DNA of 64,000 nt from Oasisia sp. SBJ-2009 (lineage: Eukaryota > Annelida > Polychaeta > Sabellida > Siboglinidae): the NCBI GenBank assembly GCA_964017155.1, contig OZ024854.1, positions 49,102,067 through 49,166,066 on the forward strand, written 5' to 3'. The position numbers were made by a program, and so were the translations under genes. Below the pieces are notes generated by a model, which was given only the letters and a program-made list of their open reading frames with translations, did not search any database and was not told where the DNA came from. The stretch's first letter is position 1. Each line of letters starts with the position of its first letter. Below are positions 51,155 through 63,970 of this stretch, in pieces.

Positions 51155-53990
51155 ATGGAGTTGTAAGTACAGCGTGCTAGTGTATTCAGTCATGGTGATG
51201 AAACTTTTGCAAATTCTGGTTAAATACCAACTATTCATATGTAGCAGTGTCTCCTGTGATGAGATAAGACCTATATTATCAAATTAACTTTGTTTTTTAT
51301 TAGTTTTACTACTTTTAGGCTAACGTCTAACGATCGACGAATGACTGTGACTCATGCTACCACAATCACAGACCCCGTGACAGCATAATGATTGAACATG
51401 ATGACATCAGTCATGAGCATGTCGGCGTGACAAAGAAGTTTCTTAAAGCGACGCTCTCTGTACCTTAATGTTTATAATATAGTGTTCATTGTTCTAATGT
51501 GGCTTTTGAAATGAAGGGGTGTTGTCTTCTTGAGTTGAGATCACTACCACCAGTGTCAACACTATGTACAGAAGACCTAGCACGGTAACCCATCATCAAA
51601 GAAAAAATTCATAGGAAAAGCACAAAACGTTACAAGAAAAAACTAGATTGACAGTGAAATACTGAAAAATAATAATTATTTGAACCATTCGGTATGGTGA
51701 ACCCTCTTCTTTCATACAAGTGCAGTATCCCACTGTAGATTATTGTTGCACTGACACTGTTGTGATATGCAGCTTATGTTGTGATATGCAATTGTGTACA
51801 ACATGGATATGTTGCAGGTTAAAAAAAAGTATTTTAAGCTAAACCTCTTCACATGTGCACTGTGCAGTGGAATTCCTTGTATTTGCATGTGATGTAAAAT
51901 TCCTAAGTTATTAATGTATGTAGGCCATATAACCAGTAAAGAAACGTAGCATAATTGACTGCCAGAACAATCCAGTAAACAGTATCCCAGCGAATGGGCT
52001 ACAAGTGTTTGTAAGTATATAAAGTCACATGCAAGCACATGCATCAGTAAATGTATACATTTTTAGGAAACATTTTGTAACATGTTTACCTAGTGCACAT
52101 TACTGACTTTGTTGTTTATCGCTGGCAGGTCAAATGAGAATAATCGTGTGGATGAAGAGAAAATATCTCTGCTACCATCAGACGAAAGAAGGACTACAGT
52201 AAGTTTCTTTAAATCAGTGCTGAAGCATCCGCTTTGAAAATGTTTATTATAATAATGATATCAAGGCATGTTAATGTAATGGTAGCCTTGGTTACTTGAA
52301 TTGTTATCAGGCTACTACAGTTGGAGACAATAGCATGGCCAATTTTTTGGTCATCTACCACAATCAGGATCACTGATGGCCTAATCATCAGTGCATGTCT
52401 GGGATGGTGCACTAGCTTTCTGGCTAGTTACCCACTGGTTTTCAACAATTGTAACCAATTAACCCCGTCAAAGACATTATTGTGGCAATGGGGCCAAGCC
52501 GACCAATGTCAGTAACCAGTCTAACCACCCAATAAATGTACTGTACAGTGAGTGTACACCCTTAATAGACCAACCTAAATGTCATCTGTTCTTTTGACTT
52601 TATAATTTATGGCATAATAAGCTGCCATATTGACCAGATGAGGTAGTTTAAAACATTGTTGCTGGTGGGTCAGCTGCACTTCCAAATACTGGGAGATCAC
52701 TTTATGAGATAAACGTTCTTGTAAAGGCCAGAGCAATTTGAAGTAATATTCCAATAAAATAGACCTGTGTTAAAACTTAAAAGCAAGTAAGCCTATCTAT
52801 AGTCTAACCAACAGTGATGTGTGTGCTAGTTATACACCATAGTTGAGAACTAGTAGTAACGCGATTAGTCAGATCATTCCAAATTGTTTTTCTAAGTAGT
52901 AATATCATGGGTAAAATGTACACATGTAACTGAGCAAGCAATACTAAGTTATATTGATTTATGTTTTTTATAATAATAACTTTATCAATGGTTGTATTCA
53001 CATTTCAAAAGCAAAACTTTGATATGGAACAAGTTTACTAAATATGTAAAATTTGTTGATTGATTGTTTTTCCATTGTATATGTCACTACCTAAGTAACT
53101 GGCAGGTAATGCACCAGAGATATGATGTGTGAATTTAGTCATCTAAGATGTTGCTAAATAAATAGACCTGTGTTTAATCTTAAATAGATATTTAGTCTGT
53201 GATCTTAACTATTTTTCCTGCAATTGTACCAAATGAATTCACCAATGCAGGGGCCAGTTTTGAAATGTAGTATTAGTCTTATGACTACATGCCAATTTGC
53301 AATGTTGCTGTCTATTCTACTTCTAGGGGACATGCTGTGGTGGAGTTCGAGATGAATTTCGCCTGAGGAATATATTTCTTGAATATGAAGGCAATGAAGC
53401 AGTATTTTATTCATCACAGGTATGTTTATTTTGCTTACAAATTGAAATAGCCAATTAGCTATTTCAATTAGGTTACAGTGTAAACTAATTATACAAGCAG
53501 GTTAATTATATGTATTTCATGCTAAGTAATGAGTATACAACAAATTCACTCATTAATGAAGTGATCATAATGATATATAATGATAAGAATTAGTGCAGTT
53601 GATCAACTCTGATAAGTTTGTTACGTTTTCAGTAGTATACTTTTATCAATAAGAGATAAAAATAAAGACAAATAAACGCACGCACATGCGCGCGCACACG
53701 GTGACAATTGAATATGGAAGGTTAATTTTGAAATTTAATTCTAAATTTTTAATTGTGAATGACATCATCCTAACATTTGGTGTTTTATCATGTATTTGTG
53801 GTACAATGCTTACAACATCCAAATATGTAATTTTCATTGATGACTCGTAAGTTCTGTATTGTAGTGTCGCCTGTGTTAGGCACATCATTATATTTGAGAT
53901 TGGCAGTTGAACCAGAACAAAACGCAAAGTAAAGTAGCAAGTCATAGTGGTCATATATATACATACACTTAATATATATATTTGTATATA

Positions 53991-54044
<54 letters not shown>

Positions 54045-57000
54045 CCGCTGTATAAATATTATTTTTAAGATTCTGATATGAGACGAGTGAAAAACTTAAT
54101 TACATTAACATAAATTTAACATATTTAATTATATTTGTTCTGTTAAATTTCTCTGAAATGACAAATAAATTCACCTGTTTTTTATACCATGTATAGTTCC
54201 CCATTTGTCACCTCACCACCCAGCGAGTGCTGACATTGTGTGGTTGTTGCAGTGGCACTGTCCAGCGGCTGTCTTTGTCGTGTACCGAGTTGTGGCTGCC
54301 ACGTACATCACCGCGTGGTTGTTAGTCACAGCCACGGGACTGGAGCATGGCATTGTGAGGTACCCATGGCCAGTGTGGCTGACCAACTGGTCCTACCTGC
54401 TCCTCTCGCTCCACCTCATACTGGCCGCCATACTGGCCGTGCAGGCCACCTGGCAAGATGGCGGCTTCCACTGCTGCAGTCGACAGCAGACATTCAAGTG
54501 AGTGGGCAGTGTGTGTGTGTGTGCCACTGTGTGGGCAGTGTGTGTGTGTGCCACTGTGTGGTTAGTGTTCAGTGTGTGTGCCACTCTGTGTGTGGGTAGT
54601 GTGTGTGCCACTGTGTGTGCCACTGTGTGGTTAGTGTTCAGTGTGTGTGCCACTCTGTGTGTGGGTAGTGTGTAGTGCTGGTTCGATACCAGGTTTTGTT
54701 CGATACCGATCGATACCTGAATTTTGTTCGATACTCGATACTTACGACATTGTAAGTCTAATATTCACATAGAACACAGTTCCCAGTAGAAACAGTATGC
54801 ACCAGAAGTAGTGCTGGTTCGATACCAGAATTCTTCGATACCGATCGATATATTGCAGGTTCGATACCAGAATTCTTCAATATCAATCGATACCAGATTT
54901 TTATTCGATATTCAAAATTTACCTTGTAAGTGTAATTCAGTACAATAGAGATCTCCAAAGAAACACACTACTATCCACTTAGACTACTGCCACAGAAACA
55001 CACACAATTTTTCACTTACAAGTAGGGAAATATGTGATAATTTTATAGTCATGCAAACAATGATTAAAATGCAATTTTCATTTTATGTAAGTAAACAAAC
55101 AACAGTTTCAATATAATTGATTAGTGTTGTAAAACTAAAAGGTAACTAATATAAAATTTAAACAATAAAGACAACTGCAATAAAATACCTGAAAAATAAA
55201 TTCATCAATTGCACTGAATTATTTTAAATTAATAACAGTACTTCACCCCAGCTGTTTGTAAATACACTATAATATAGCAGCTTAATTTCAATTCAATGTG
55301 TTTCCTAAAGTGACCATCAACAAATACAGCTGAAACATAACATACAAATAATATGTTATTATTATATAAAATATAAATACACCTATCACTTACAATAGTG
55401 CCACTGCCAGCACAGCTGCACACTCACTGTCATAACTGTTTTATATTAATTGTATCGTAAAGATAATTGTGATTTAACATCAAAACTGTATAGACAATTA
55501 CAATAAAATAACACTAATTAATAATGGAAAAATATTAATAAAAATTACAATTGCACTTCCCAGTTCACACCAATTTTTTTTATATAAAACTTAAATTACT
55601 ACGTTATCAAGTACACATAACAAGCCCCATAATGTTTTTGCAACTGTTTTCAAGAACCGGTCAGTTTCTTCCTCTACCTCTGGCTCTGCCAGTGGTGAAT
55701 CTGTTTGGCCAGTGCCAGTGACTGGCAGTTTCACAATGAGAGTGACAGTAGTCTCTGAGTAGATGCAGTAAGCACATCGTCATCATTAATCAGTCACGTT
55801 GTGTATGTCACTTCTTGGCGATGTTTGCCGCAGTTACTTAGTAGATTCGGCAACTGATGGCGATTCGCTTCGACTGTAACTAGATGTCCATTGCTCGCTC
55901 ACTGTCGAATATTTCGATAGAATACGTTCTCGAGTCAATGGCAATGCTATGTTGTCCACGACGTCGACGACGCCATACAATGAAAGTTGATCATCACGTT
56001 TTGATAGCTTCTTGAATGGTGACATGTTTCGTCAAATTCGATGTATTTCCCCCGCTATCTTTGAGACGCCTCTAGCACAGCAGACACTCTTTGTTGGAAA
56101 ACTGCCAAATTATTAGCGATGAACGTTGCGACTTGTCGTTCGCCTTGGTTGTGGGCATCGTGTACGGCAAATGGTGACCCCACTAAACGGAACCCGGATA
56201 AACATAACCTCCGCATCGCGCTCGAATAAATAATTATTTATATTAATAATATTATTATTAAACTAGTTTCATAAATACTAGTGCGTGCAATAAACACTCT
56301 ATTCAAATACTGTAGGATGTGTGTTTTTGTATGCGTAACCGTAAATAAAGTAGGGAGAAAGATGGCATGGTACTGCCACCAAACGAGAGCGTCACGTATG
56401 AACCTTGGTTTGGGTAACGGGGCTAAGCGAAGTCTGACCTACGCTAAGCCTAAGATAGCACACAGAAAACAGTTATTATAGAGACTAATTCTACAATAAA
56501 GTTTTAGAAAACAATTAACATTTTATGTTATATTTTTTTTTTAAACAACCACGCCTAAGTCAATTTAGGCTGCGAAGCACTGTAGTGATAGCTCCCGTAA
56601 ACAACGTCGTCATCAACAACGATGTTGCGCCTTCACATCGACATCATCGAATGGACTCGATGTCGAGTATCGAAGGTATCGAAGGTATCGAAGGTATCGA
56701 AGGTATCGAAGGTATCGAAGGTATCGAAGGTATCGAATAGTGGGCGTTCGATACCAAAAATATCGAAGTATCGCGATACCACTAAATATCGGTATCGAAC
56801 TTTCGCAAGTATCGCGATACTTCGATATTTTTGGTATCGAACCAGCACTACTAGTGTGTGTGTCCCACTGTGTGGACAGTGTGTGTGCCACTGTGTGTGT
56901 AGTGTTCAGTGTGTGTGCCACTGTGTGTGTGCCACTGTGTGGGCAGTGTGTGTGTGCCACTGTGTGTTCACTGTTCAGTGTGTGTGCCACTATGTGGGTA

Positions 57001-60000
57001 GTGTTCAGTGTGTGCCACTGTGTGGGGTAGTGTTCAGTGTGTGCCACTGTGTGGGTAGTGTTCAGTGTGTGCCACTGTGAGGGTAGTGTTCAGTGTGTGC
57101 CACTGTGTGGGTAGTGTTCAGTGTGTGCCACTGTGTGGGTAGTGTTCAGTGTGTGCCACTGTGTGGGTAGTGTTCAGTGTGTGCCACTGTGTGGGTAGTG
57201 TTCAGTGTGTGCCACTGTGTGGGTAGTGTACAGTGTGTGCCACTGTGTGGGTAGTGTTCAGTGTGTGCCACTGTGTGGGTAGTGTTCAGTGTGTGCCACT
57301 GTGTGGGTAGTGTTCAGTGTGTGCCACTGTGTGGGTAGTGTTCAGTGTGTGCCACTGTGTGGGTAGTGTTCAGTGTGTGCCACTGTGTGGGTAGTGTTCA
57401 GTGTGTGCCACTGTGTGGGTAGTGTTCAGTGTGTGAGGTCAGTGATGTTTGGCAATAGCAGGATGTGTTGTGAAAATGTACAAGAACCACGCTCCAGGTA
57501 GACATTCATACACTCATACCTCTATATCTCTCTGACTGTCTTTCTGTCTCTCTCTCTCTCTCACTCTGTCGCTCCCCCTCTCTGACTGTGTCGGTCTGTT
57601 TCTGTTTGTCTATGTCTGTCCGCCCGTATCTCTCTCTCTCCCTCCCCTTGCCTCTCCCTCACTCTCCCTCCCCTGGCCTCTCCCTCACTCTCCTTCACTC
57701 TCCCTCCCCTTGCCTCTCCCTCACTCTCCCTCCCCTTGCCTCTCCCTCACTCTCCATCACTCTCCCTCCCCTTGCCTCTCCCTCACTCTCCCTCCTCTTG
57801 CCTCTCCCTCACTCCCACTCCCCTTACCTCTCCCTCACTCTCCCTCCCCTTGCCTCTCCCTCACTCTCCCTCCCCTTGCCTCTCACTCACTCTCCCTCCC
57901 CGTGCCTCTCACTCACTCTCCCTCCCCTTGCCTCTCCCTCACTCCCACTCCCCTTACCTCTCCCTCACTCTCCCTCCCCTTGCCTCTCCCTCACTCTCCC
58001 TCCCCTTGCCTCTCACTCACTCTCCCTCCCCGTGCCTCTCACTCACTCTCCCTCCCCTTGCCTCTCCCTCACTCTCCCTCCCCGTGCCTCTCCCTCACTC
58101 TCCCTCCCCTTGCCTCTCACTCACTCTCCCTCCCCTTGCCTCTCACTCACTCTCCCTCCCCTTGCCTCTCACTCACTCTCCCTCCCCTTGCCTCTCCCTC
58201 ACTCTCCCTCCCCTTGCCTCTCCCTCACTCTCCCTCCCCGTGCCTCTCACTCACTCTCCCTCCCCTTGCCTCTCCCTCACTCTCCCTCCCCTTGCCTCTC
58301 CCTCACTCTCCCTCCCCGTGCCTCTCACTCACTCTCCCTCCCCTTGCCTCTCCCTCACTCTCCCTCCCCTTGCCTCTCCCTCACTCTCCCTCCCCTTGCC
58401 TCTCCCTCACTCTCCCTCCCCTTGCCTCTCCCTCACTCTCCCTCCCCTTGTCTCTCCCTCACTCTCCCTCCCCTTGTCTCTCCCTCACTCTCCCTCCCCT
58501 TGTCTCTCACTCACTCTCCCTCCCCTTGCCTCTCACTCACTCTCCCTCCCCTTGTCTCTCCCTCACTCTCCCTCCCCTTGCCTCTCACTCACTCTCCCTC
58601 CCCTTGTCTCTCCCTCACTGTCCCTCCCCTTGCCTCTCACTCACTCTCCCTCCCCGTGCCTCTCCCTCACTCTCCCTCCCCTTGCCTCTCCCTCACTCTC
58701 CCTCCCCTTGCCTCTCACTCACTCTCCCTCCCCTTGTCTCTCCCTCACTCTCCCTCCCCTTGCCTCTCCCTCACTCTCCCTCCCCTTGTCTCTCCCTCAC
58801 TCTCCCTCCCCTTGCCTCTCACTCACTCTCCCTCCCCTTGTCTCTCCCTCACTCTCCCTCCCCTTGCCTCTCCCTCACTCTCCCTCCCCTTGTCTCTCCC
58901 TCACTCTCCCTCCCCTTGCCTCTCACTCACTCTCCCTCCCCGTGCCTCTCCCTCACTCTCCCTCCCCTTGCCTCTCCCTCACTCTCCCTCCCCTTGCCTC
59001 TCCCTCACTCTCCCTCCCCTTGTCTCTCCCTCACTCTCCCTCCCTGTGCCTCTCCCTCACTCTCCCTCCCCGTGCCTCTCCCTCACTCTCCCTCCCCTTG
59101 ACTCTCCCTCACTCTCCCTCCCCTTGCCTCTCCCTCACTCTCCCTCCCCTTGACTCTCCCTCACTCTCCCTCCCCGTGCCTCTCCCTCACTCTCCCTCCC
59201 CGTGCCTCTCCCTCACTCTCCCTCCCCTTGACTCTCCCTCACTCTCCCTCCCCGTGCCTCTCCCTCACTCTCCCTCCCCGTGCCTCTCCCTCACTCTCCC
59301 TCCCCTTGACTCTCCCTCACTCTCCCTCCCCGTGCCTCTCCCTCACTCTCCCTCCCCTTGACTCTCCCTCACTCTCCCTCCCCGTGCCTCTCCCTCACTC
59401 TCCCTCCCCGTGCCTCTCCCTCACTCTCCCTCCCCTTGACTCTCCCTCACTCTCCCTCCCCGTGCCTCTCCCTCACTCTCCCTCCCCGTGCCTCTCCCTC
59501 ACTCTCCCTCCCCGTGCCTCTCCCTCACTCTCCCTCCCCTTGACTCTCCCTCACTCTCCCTCCCCGTGCCTCTCCCTCACTCTCCCTCCCCGTGCCTCTC
59601 CCTCACTCTCCCTCCCCTTGACTCTCCCTCACTCTCCCTCCCCTTGACTCTCCCTCACTCTCCCTCCCCGTGCCTCTCCCTCACTCTCCCTCCCCGTGCC
59701 TCTCCCTCACTCTCCCTCCCCTTGACTCTCCCTCACTCTCCCTCCCCGTGCCTCTCCCTCACTCTCCCTCCCCGTGCCTCTCCCTCACTCTCCCTCCCCT
59801 TGACTCTCCCTCACTCTCCCTCCCCGTGCCTCTCCCTCACTCTCCCTCCCCTTGACTCTCCCTCACTCTCCCTCCCCGTGCCTCTCCCTCACTCTCCCTC
59901 CCCTTGACTCTCCCTCACTCTCCCTCCCCGTGCCTCTCCCTCACTCTCCCTCCCCGTGCCTCTCCCTCACTCTCCCTCCCCTTGACTCTCCCTCACTCTC

Positions 60001-61242
60001 CCTCCCCGTGCCTCTCCCTCACTCTCCCTCCCCTTGACTCTCCCTCACTCTCCCTCCCCGTGCCTCTCCCTCCCCTTGACTCTCCCTCACTCTCCCTCCC
60101 CGTGCCTCTCCCTCACTCTCCCTCCCCGTGCCTCTCCCTCACTCTCCCTCCCCGTGCCTCTCCCTCACTCTCCCTCCCCTTGTCTCTCCCTCACTCTCCC
60201 TCCCCGTGCCTCTCCCTCACTCTCCCTCCCCTTGTCTCTCCCTCACTCTCCCTCCCCGTGCCTCTCCCTCACTCTCCCTCCCCGTGCCTCTCCCTCACTC
60301 TCCCTCCCCTTGTCTCTCCCTCACTCTCCCTCCCCGTGCCTCTCCCTCACTCTCCCTCACTGTATGAAAATAACATCCCAGTTAGCTTTCTGATTCTGTT
60401 AAGATGTCTTGTTATTATTTATCTAACAGATAATTAGCTGTATTCAAAGTAAACGTGTTCTAGAAATACAAAGACATATACATGTTTGTTATACAATGTA
60501 CAGAATGACAGACACAAGTCATAGTTTGTTATTGAATATATTGTTCATGGCTTCAAGAACGGTTTATTGTAGATAATTTAACTTACTCCATCCATACTCG
60601 ATCCATCAGCTATGGAACTTGTTCACGTACTGGTGTCACATATGTTGTTTTTACGAAACATCGTACTCATCTTTGACATTAAGCTCCAAAGTAAGTTAAA
60701 TTATAGACTCATAGTTTGTTGTTATCCCATGTTTCTTCCCGTCCAGCCTGCTGCCGTCCACCCTCGACTCGGCCTACACCGTCCGTCACCGCCTGCCGTG
60801 GTACGTGAAGCTGGACTGGGTCCTCTTCAACATCGTCTGTGTGGCGGCCTTCACCGTCACTCTCGTCTACTTCGTTGGTCTCTACCCCCAGATGGGCGCC
60901 TTCAAGCCGCCCCTCGTTGAAGACATCAACCTGCATGGCATGAACCTTGTCGTCGTTGTCTTAGAGCTGATACTGGGGGCCGTGCCAGTCCGTCTGTTTC
61001 ATGTCATCTACCCCATTCTCTACGGAATCGTCTACATGATCTTCAGTCTGATCTACTGGAGCGGTGATCACACAAGGATCCTCTATCCCAAGATCCTCGA
61101 CTGGAACCATCCGGGTACCACGGCATCCATTATTGCCGGTCTGCTCCTCATGGGGGCGCCGCTACTGCAAACGGTTATCTTTGCCATACACAAGCTCAAA
61201 CTGTGTGTGTATCGCAGAATATGCACATGTCGGGTGAACTGA
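51155..61242 (+). CDS. Rolling stone-like multispanning membrane protein (five exons)
   Basis: Drosophila Rolling stone is a plasma-membrane protein needed for myoblast fusion; relatives occur across invertebrates, mostly with unknown roles. Exons are 51155-51162, 52129-52198, 53327-53419, 54253-54497 and 60747-61242: 912 nt, 303 residues, all GT-AG with matching phases. Visible blocks are DEFRLRNIFLEYE (about 35-47) and WHCPAAVFVVYRVVAATYIT (TM1, 62-82). TM2 is the family hallmark WLTNWSYLLLSLHLILAAIL (99-121). Exon 5 holds about four more hydrophobic spans, beginning LDWVLFNIVCVAAFTV, MNLVVVVLELILGAV, IYPILYGIVYMIFSLIYWSG and TTASIIAGLLLMGAPLL, then a short basic Cys-containing tail. The start rests on an 8-nt coding part of exon 1 (ATG GAG TT) before GTAAGT; the next in-frame Met is far inside the protein. 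The family is clear; the start is less certain. Confidence 0.88.
53945..54050. repeat. TA-rich microsatellite
   Basis: (ta)n with a short tg tract, in Rolling stone-like intron 3, about 200 bp before exon 4. Confidence 0.95.
54673..56850. mobile_element. Decayed hAT-family DNA transposon (2.2 kb)
   Basis: The ends are exact inverted repeats of 19 bp, TAGTGCTGGTTCGATACCA, starting at 54673 and ending at 56850. They fit the hAT end consensus YARNG. The flanking 8 bp are gtagtgtg (54665-54672) and ctagtgtg (56851-56858), a 7/8 target duplication. Subterminal TATCGATACC-type words are repeated at both ends, with an 8-copy aggtatcga tract at 56671-56738. Inside lies a BED-finger relic (next entry); the large transposase catalytic part is missing. 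Confidence 0.8.
55834..56120 (-). pseudogene. Remnant of a BED zinc-finger hAT transposase
   Basis: Minus strand, 56089-56005: ECLLC, then a stop, then KDSGGNTSNLTKHV. The C-x2-C and the GNTSNLTKH block are typical of BED fingers of hAT transposases. An open stretch in another frame from 56025 to 55834 (starting MSPFKKLSKRDDQ) continues it after a frameshift, then stops. It is not functional. Confidence 0.65.
57640..60362. repeat. 26-bp pyrimidine-rich minisatellite, about 104 copies
   Basis: The unit cctctccctcactctccctc plus cccttg occurs with zones of variants: ttgcctctcac early, ttgtctct in the middle (58440-59040), then ttgactct and cgtgcctct alternating (59100-60060). It fills the 3' half of intron 4 of the Rolling stone-like gene. 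Because 26 is not a multiple of 3 and the unit has no stop, all three plus frames are open (up to 541 codons). These are not genes. Confidence 0.97.
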
Positions 61243-62290
61243 GTAGAGCCGTAGCAGTGGGCATTGATGTACAAAGAACCGGTCGTTTACTGATAATTAT
61301 GACTATTTTTTATTATTAGTTATTTTTATGGCATTTTAAAAACGTGTTGTGTTCACATTCCCCTGGTGCGGAACCTTGCAGCAATACTGTGCCAGGAAAT
61401 TGATCTTGTGGTTCAACATTTTGGCAGATGATACACTGCGTATGTTCCGTTTCATAGCAGTTATGGACTAAACAGTTAGTCTGCAGTTAGAAACGACACA
61501 ACGTTTTTAATTTTAATTTTATGTCTACGCACAGTTATATTTAAAGTGTTTTTACATTTATATATTTTATGTATGTATATTTATCTAAATATTTTATCCA
61601 GATGCTGTCAATGTGGTTGGACTGGTGTGTGGACAGAATTTCCTGGGAACAGAATTAATATGTAAAAATGTGTTCTGGATCCTGAAGTTTAAATCATTTG
61701 GCAAGGTTTATTTTACACACAAAAAACTAAACTCGACATTTTTAACTAAGTAAAGACTTATTTACCGTATTTTATACCATAATGTTTTTAATGATATTGT
61801 GAACACTACATTGTAAATGTAGTGAGAATGCATTTGATTTTAACAGTTACATCTTGTTTTATGGCCACCTCAGTAGTACAGCCACCTCTCAGTTAAGGAC
61901 ACCCTAGTATAGTCTCATAGTATTTCAATACATAGTACAGTCTAGGAAATTAGTACCACAAATACAGTCGCCTGTCTAATCAGGCCACTTTTGTCCTGTC
62001 CCAAAGCTGGTGAGATTTCACTGTATATCAGTGTTTCATATTGATTTTCAAGTAGATCCAAAAACATTTCAGTCCAGACATCAGTGGGAACCAGTGTATT
62101 TAGATTAACATTGTTTGACTGTTTTAATGTTTTAACAGTTGATGTAATTATGTAATAATTCTGCAGTATTATAATCACAAGTGTATCAGATTAGACAGTA
62201 GCTTTAAATGGTGCCTTTTGAAAGACCATGTGAAACAATATGCAAATGTATATGTACATTAAAATTATACATATCAATAATAAATTATAT
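61243..62290 (+). other. 3' untranslated region of the Rolling stone-like gene
   Basis: AT-rich, non-coding sequence after TGA (61240-61242). A poly(A) signal AATAAA lies at 62279-62284; an earlier end is possible. Confidence 0.4.
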
Positions 62291-63599
62291 TTTACTCTCA
62301 AATATTTCTCACTATGCTCTGTACATGCACTTGTCATCGCTGTCTTTTCTCAATTTCTAGATCATAGTAATATTTGTGGAGAGTTATAGAGCTGCTTCCA
62401 TAATTCACTTAGCCCCATCTCACCTATGCGTGGTTCAATAGTTTGTCTCACACACACACACACACTCACCCTCCCTCCTGACAATTACTTAGTTTTAATT
62501 ATGTTTTTTTTTATAAATTAATATATCTATTGTTTTAGTCCAATATGATGTTATAACTTTCTGGCTGGTGAAATGTAACTTTTCAGCACCTAAATCTTGA
62601 AGACTGCTTGGTGACATGTGCTGACCATTACAATGTACGTGTTTGTGGATGAAGCTGTAGATGAAACTTACCCAAAATATGGATGTTTCCCAAAGACAAG
62701 GACACCATATGCTCCCAATCTGATGTACCAAACGTGCCACAAACGTTTTGAAGACCACAGCCTCAAGAAGCTGGAGAGAGCAAACTGAGAACGTCTGAAA
62801 CTGTAGTGCCACAGCACCCGCACATACATATATGCACTGTCGGTCAGCCTCCCGCTTTATCCCTCTACCTCTCTCCATCCTTCCCTCATATGACAATCAT
62901 TGCCCAACAAGATAATAAAATATCACCGGAACAACACAACCTCGATGATTTATCATTAACTGGCTGAGTTACCCATCATAGCCCTTGAAAAAGACCTGTA
63001 CAAGATACCTTAAACCATCCCAGATTTTTCCAGACTATATATTGTAACTGATCAGTGATGGCCGTAAGGTGGATGCTGGGTCAACATTTCAGATCGATAC
63101 ATGGAAAACTGAGATTGGATGCACAAACAAAGACCAAACTGTTTTATAGCATAGATGTCTACGTCTTATTCTTAGTTATACAATATATCTTTTGGCACTC
63201 ACATAGGTACAGTGAACCCATCAAGTCCTGTGGAACGAAACAGTACACCCCAGACTTGGCTGACTACACCATAATGCCCAGTGGTGGGCATAACACGTGT
63301 AAATGCAGGTGCATATGATATGGTTGTGAAGTGCTTTGTAATCAACCAAGACGTCGTGATGCCGGTTTCACCATCTCGTCAGTGATAGCGATATATCTGC
63401 CTGTCAATGTTCATCTCGCACAGTAAGGGTGTGTTGGTGTTGAGGTTCTGACGACACTAGGTGGGCATCTTCTGCATGACAGAGAAGGAATGTTCGCAAA
63501 CTGCGTTATTGTGTGGCTGGCTTGTCCCTGCTAAAAATGTACTATGGTTTACTACAGTAAAACACAGTGTTTTTGCGGAATATGTACTATGCTTTATGA

Positions 63600-63673
63600 T
63601 ATGCACACACACGCACGCACACTCACACACATACACACACCACATGCACATAAACAAGCACACAAACCACACA

Positions 63674-63718
<45 letters not shown>
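63600..63718. repeat. (ca)n microsatellite
   Basis: CA-rich tract, pure from about 63675 to 63718. Confidence 0.97.
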
Positions 63719-63720
<2 letters not shown>

Positions 63721-63917
63721 TTTTGTACACTGGTGAGATTAATGCCCCTGTTTCAAGGCAGGCAGACTGGCCGTTCCTTTCTAAGCACACATAACACGTT
63801 CGTTGTCAACGATTGATACTTCTAACTTTGCACCAATACTATGTGGTGTTTTGCCAAGAACGACGTGTATGTATGATAGGCCTTGACTTGCGATTAAAGA
63901 TTGCCGTTATCGACTAC

Positions 63918-63970
63918 CGATTGGCCGCTGAAGAGGGGAAGAATCTTTATGCAATCCTAACGATTGGCCG
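63918..63970. promoter_or_regulatory. Two inverted CCAAT boxes near the window end
   Basis: cgattggccg occurs at about 63918-63927 and again at 63961-63970. Paired inverted CCAAT boxes in a GC-richer patch may belong to the promoter of a gene beyond the window. Confidence 0.25.

Larger units (their letters stand above)
54510..57435. repeat. 25-26-bp minisatellite (gtgtgccactgtgtgggtagt), interrupted by a hAT element
   Basis: A short irregular part (54510-54672) and a long regular part (56851-57435) share the unit gtgtgccactgtgtgggtag plus tgttca. They were one array before the hAT insertion. About 20 near-identical copies follow 57000. Intron 4 of the Rolling stone-like gene. Confidence 0.9.

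Noticed and set aside
57588..60437. Long Pro/Ser/Leu-rich open frames (up to 541 codons)
   Set aside because: All three plus frames are open over the same 26-bp repeat, which has no stop codon in any frame. The array lies inside an intron of the Rolling stone-like gene.
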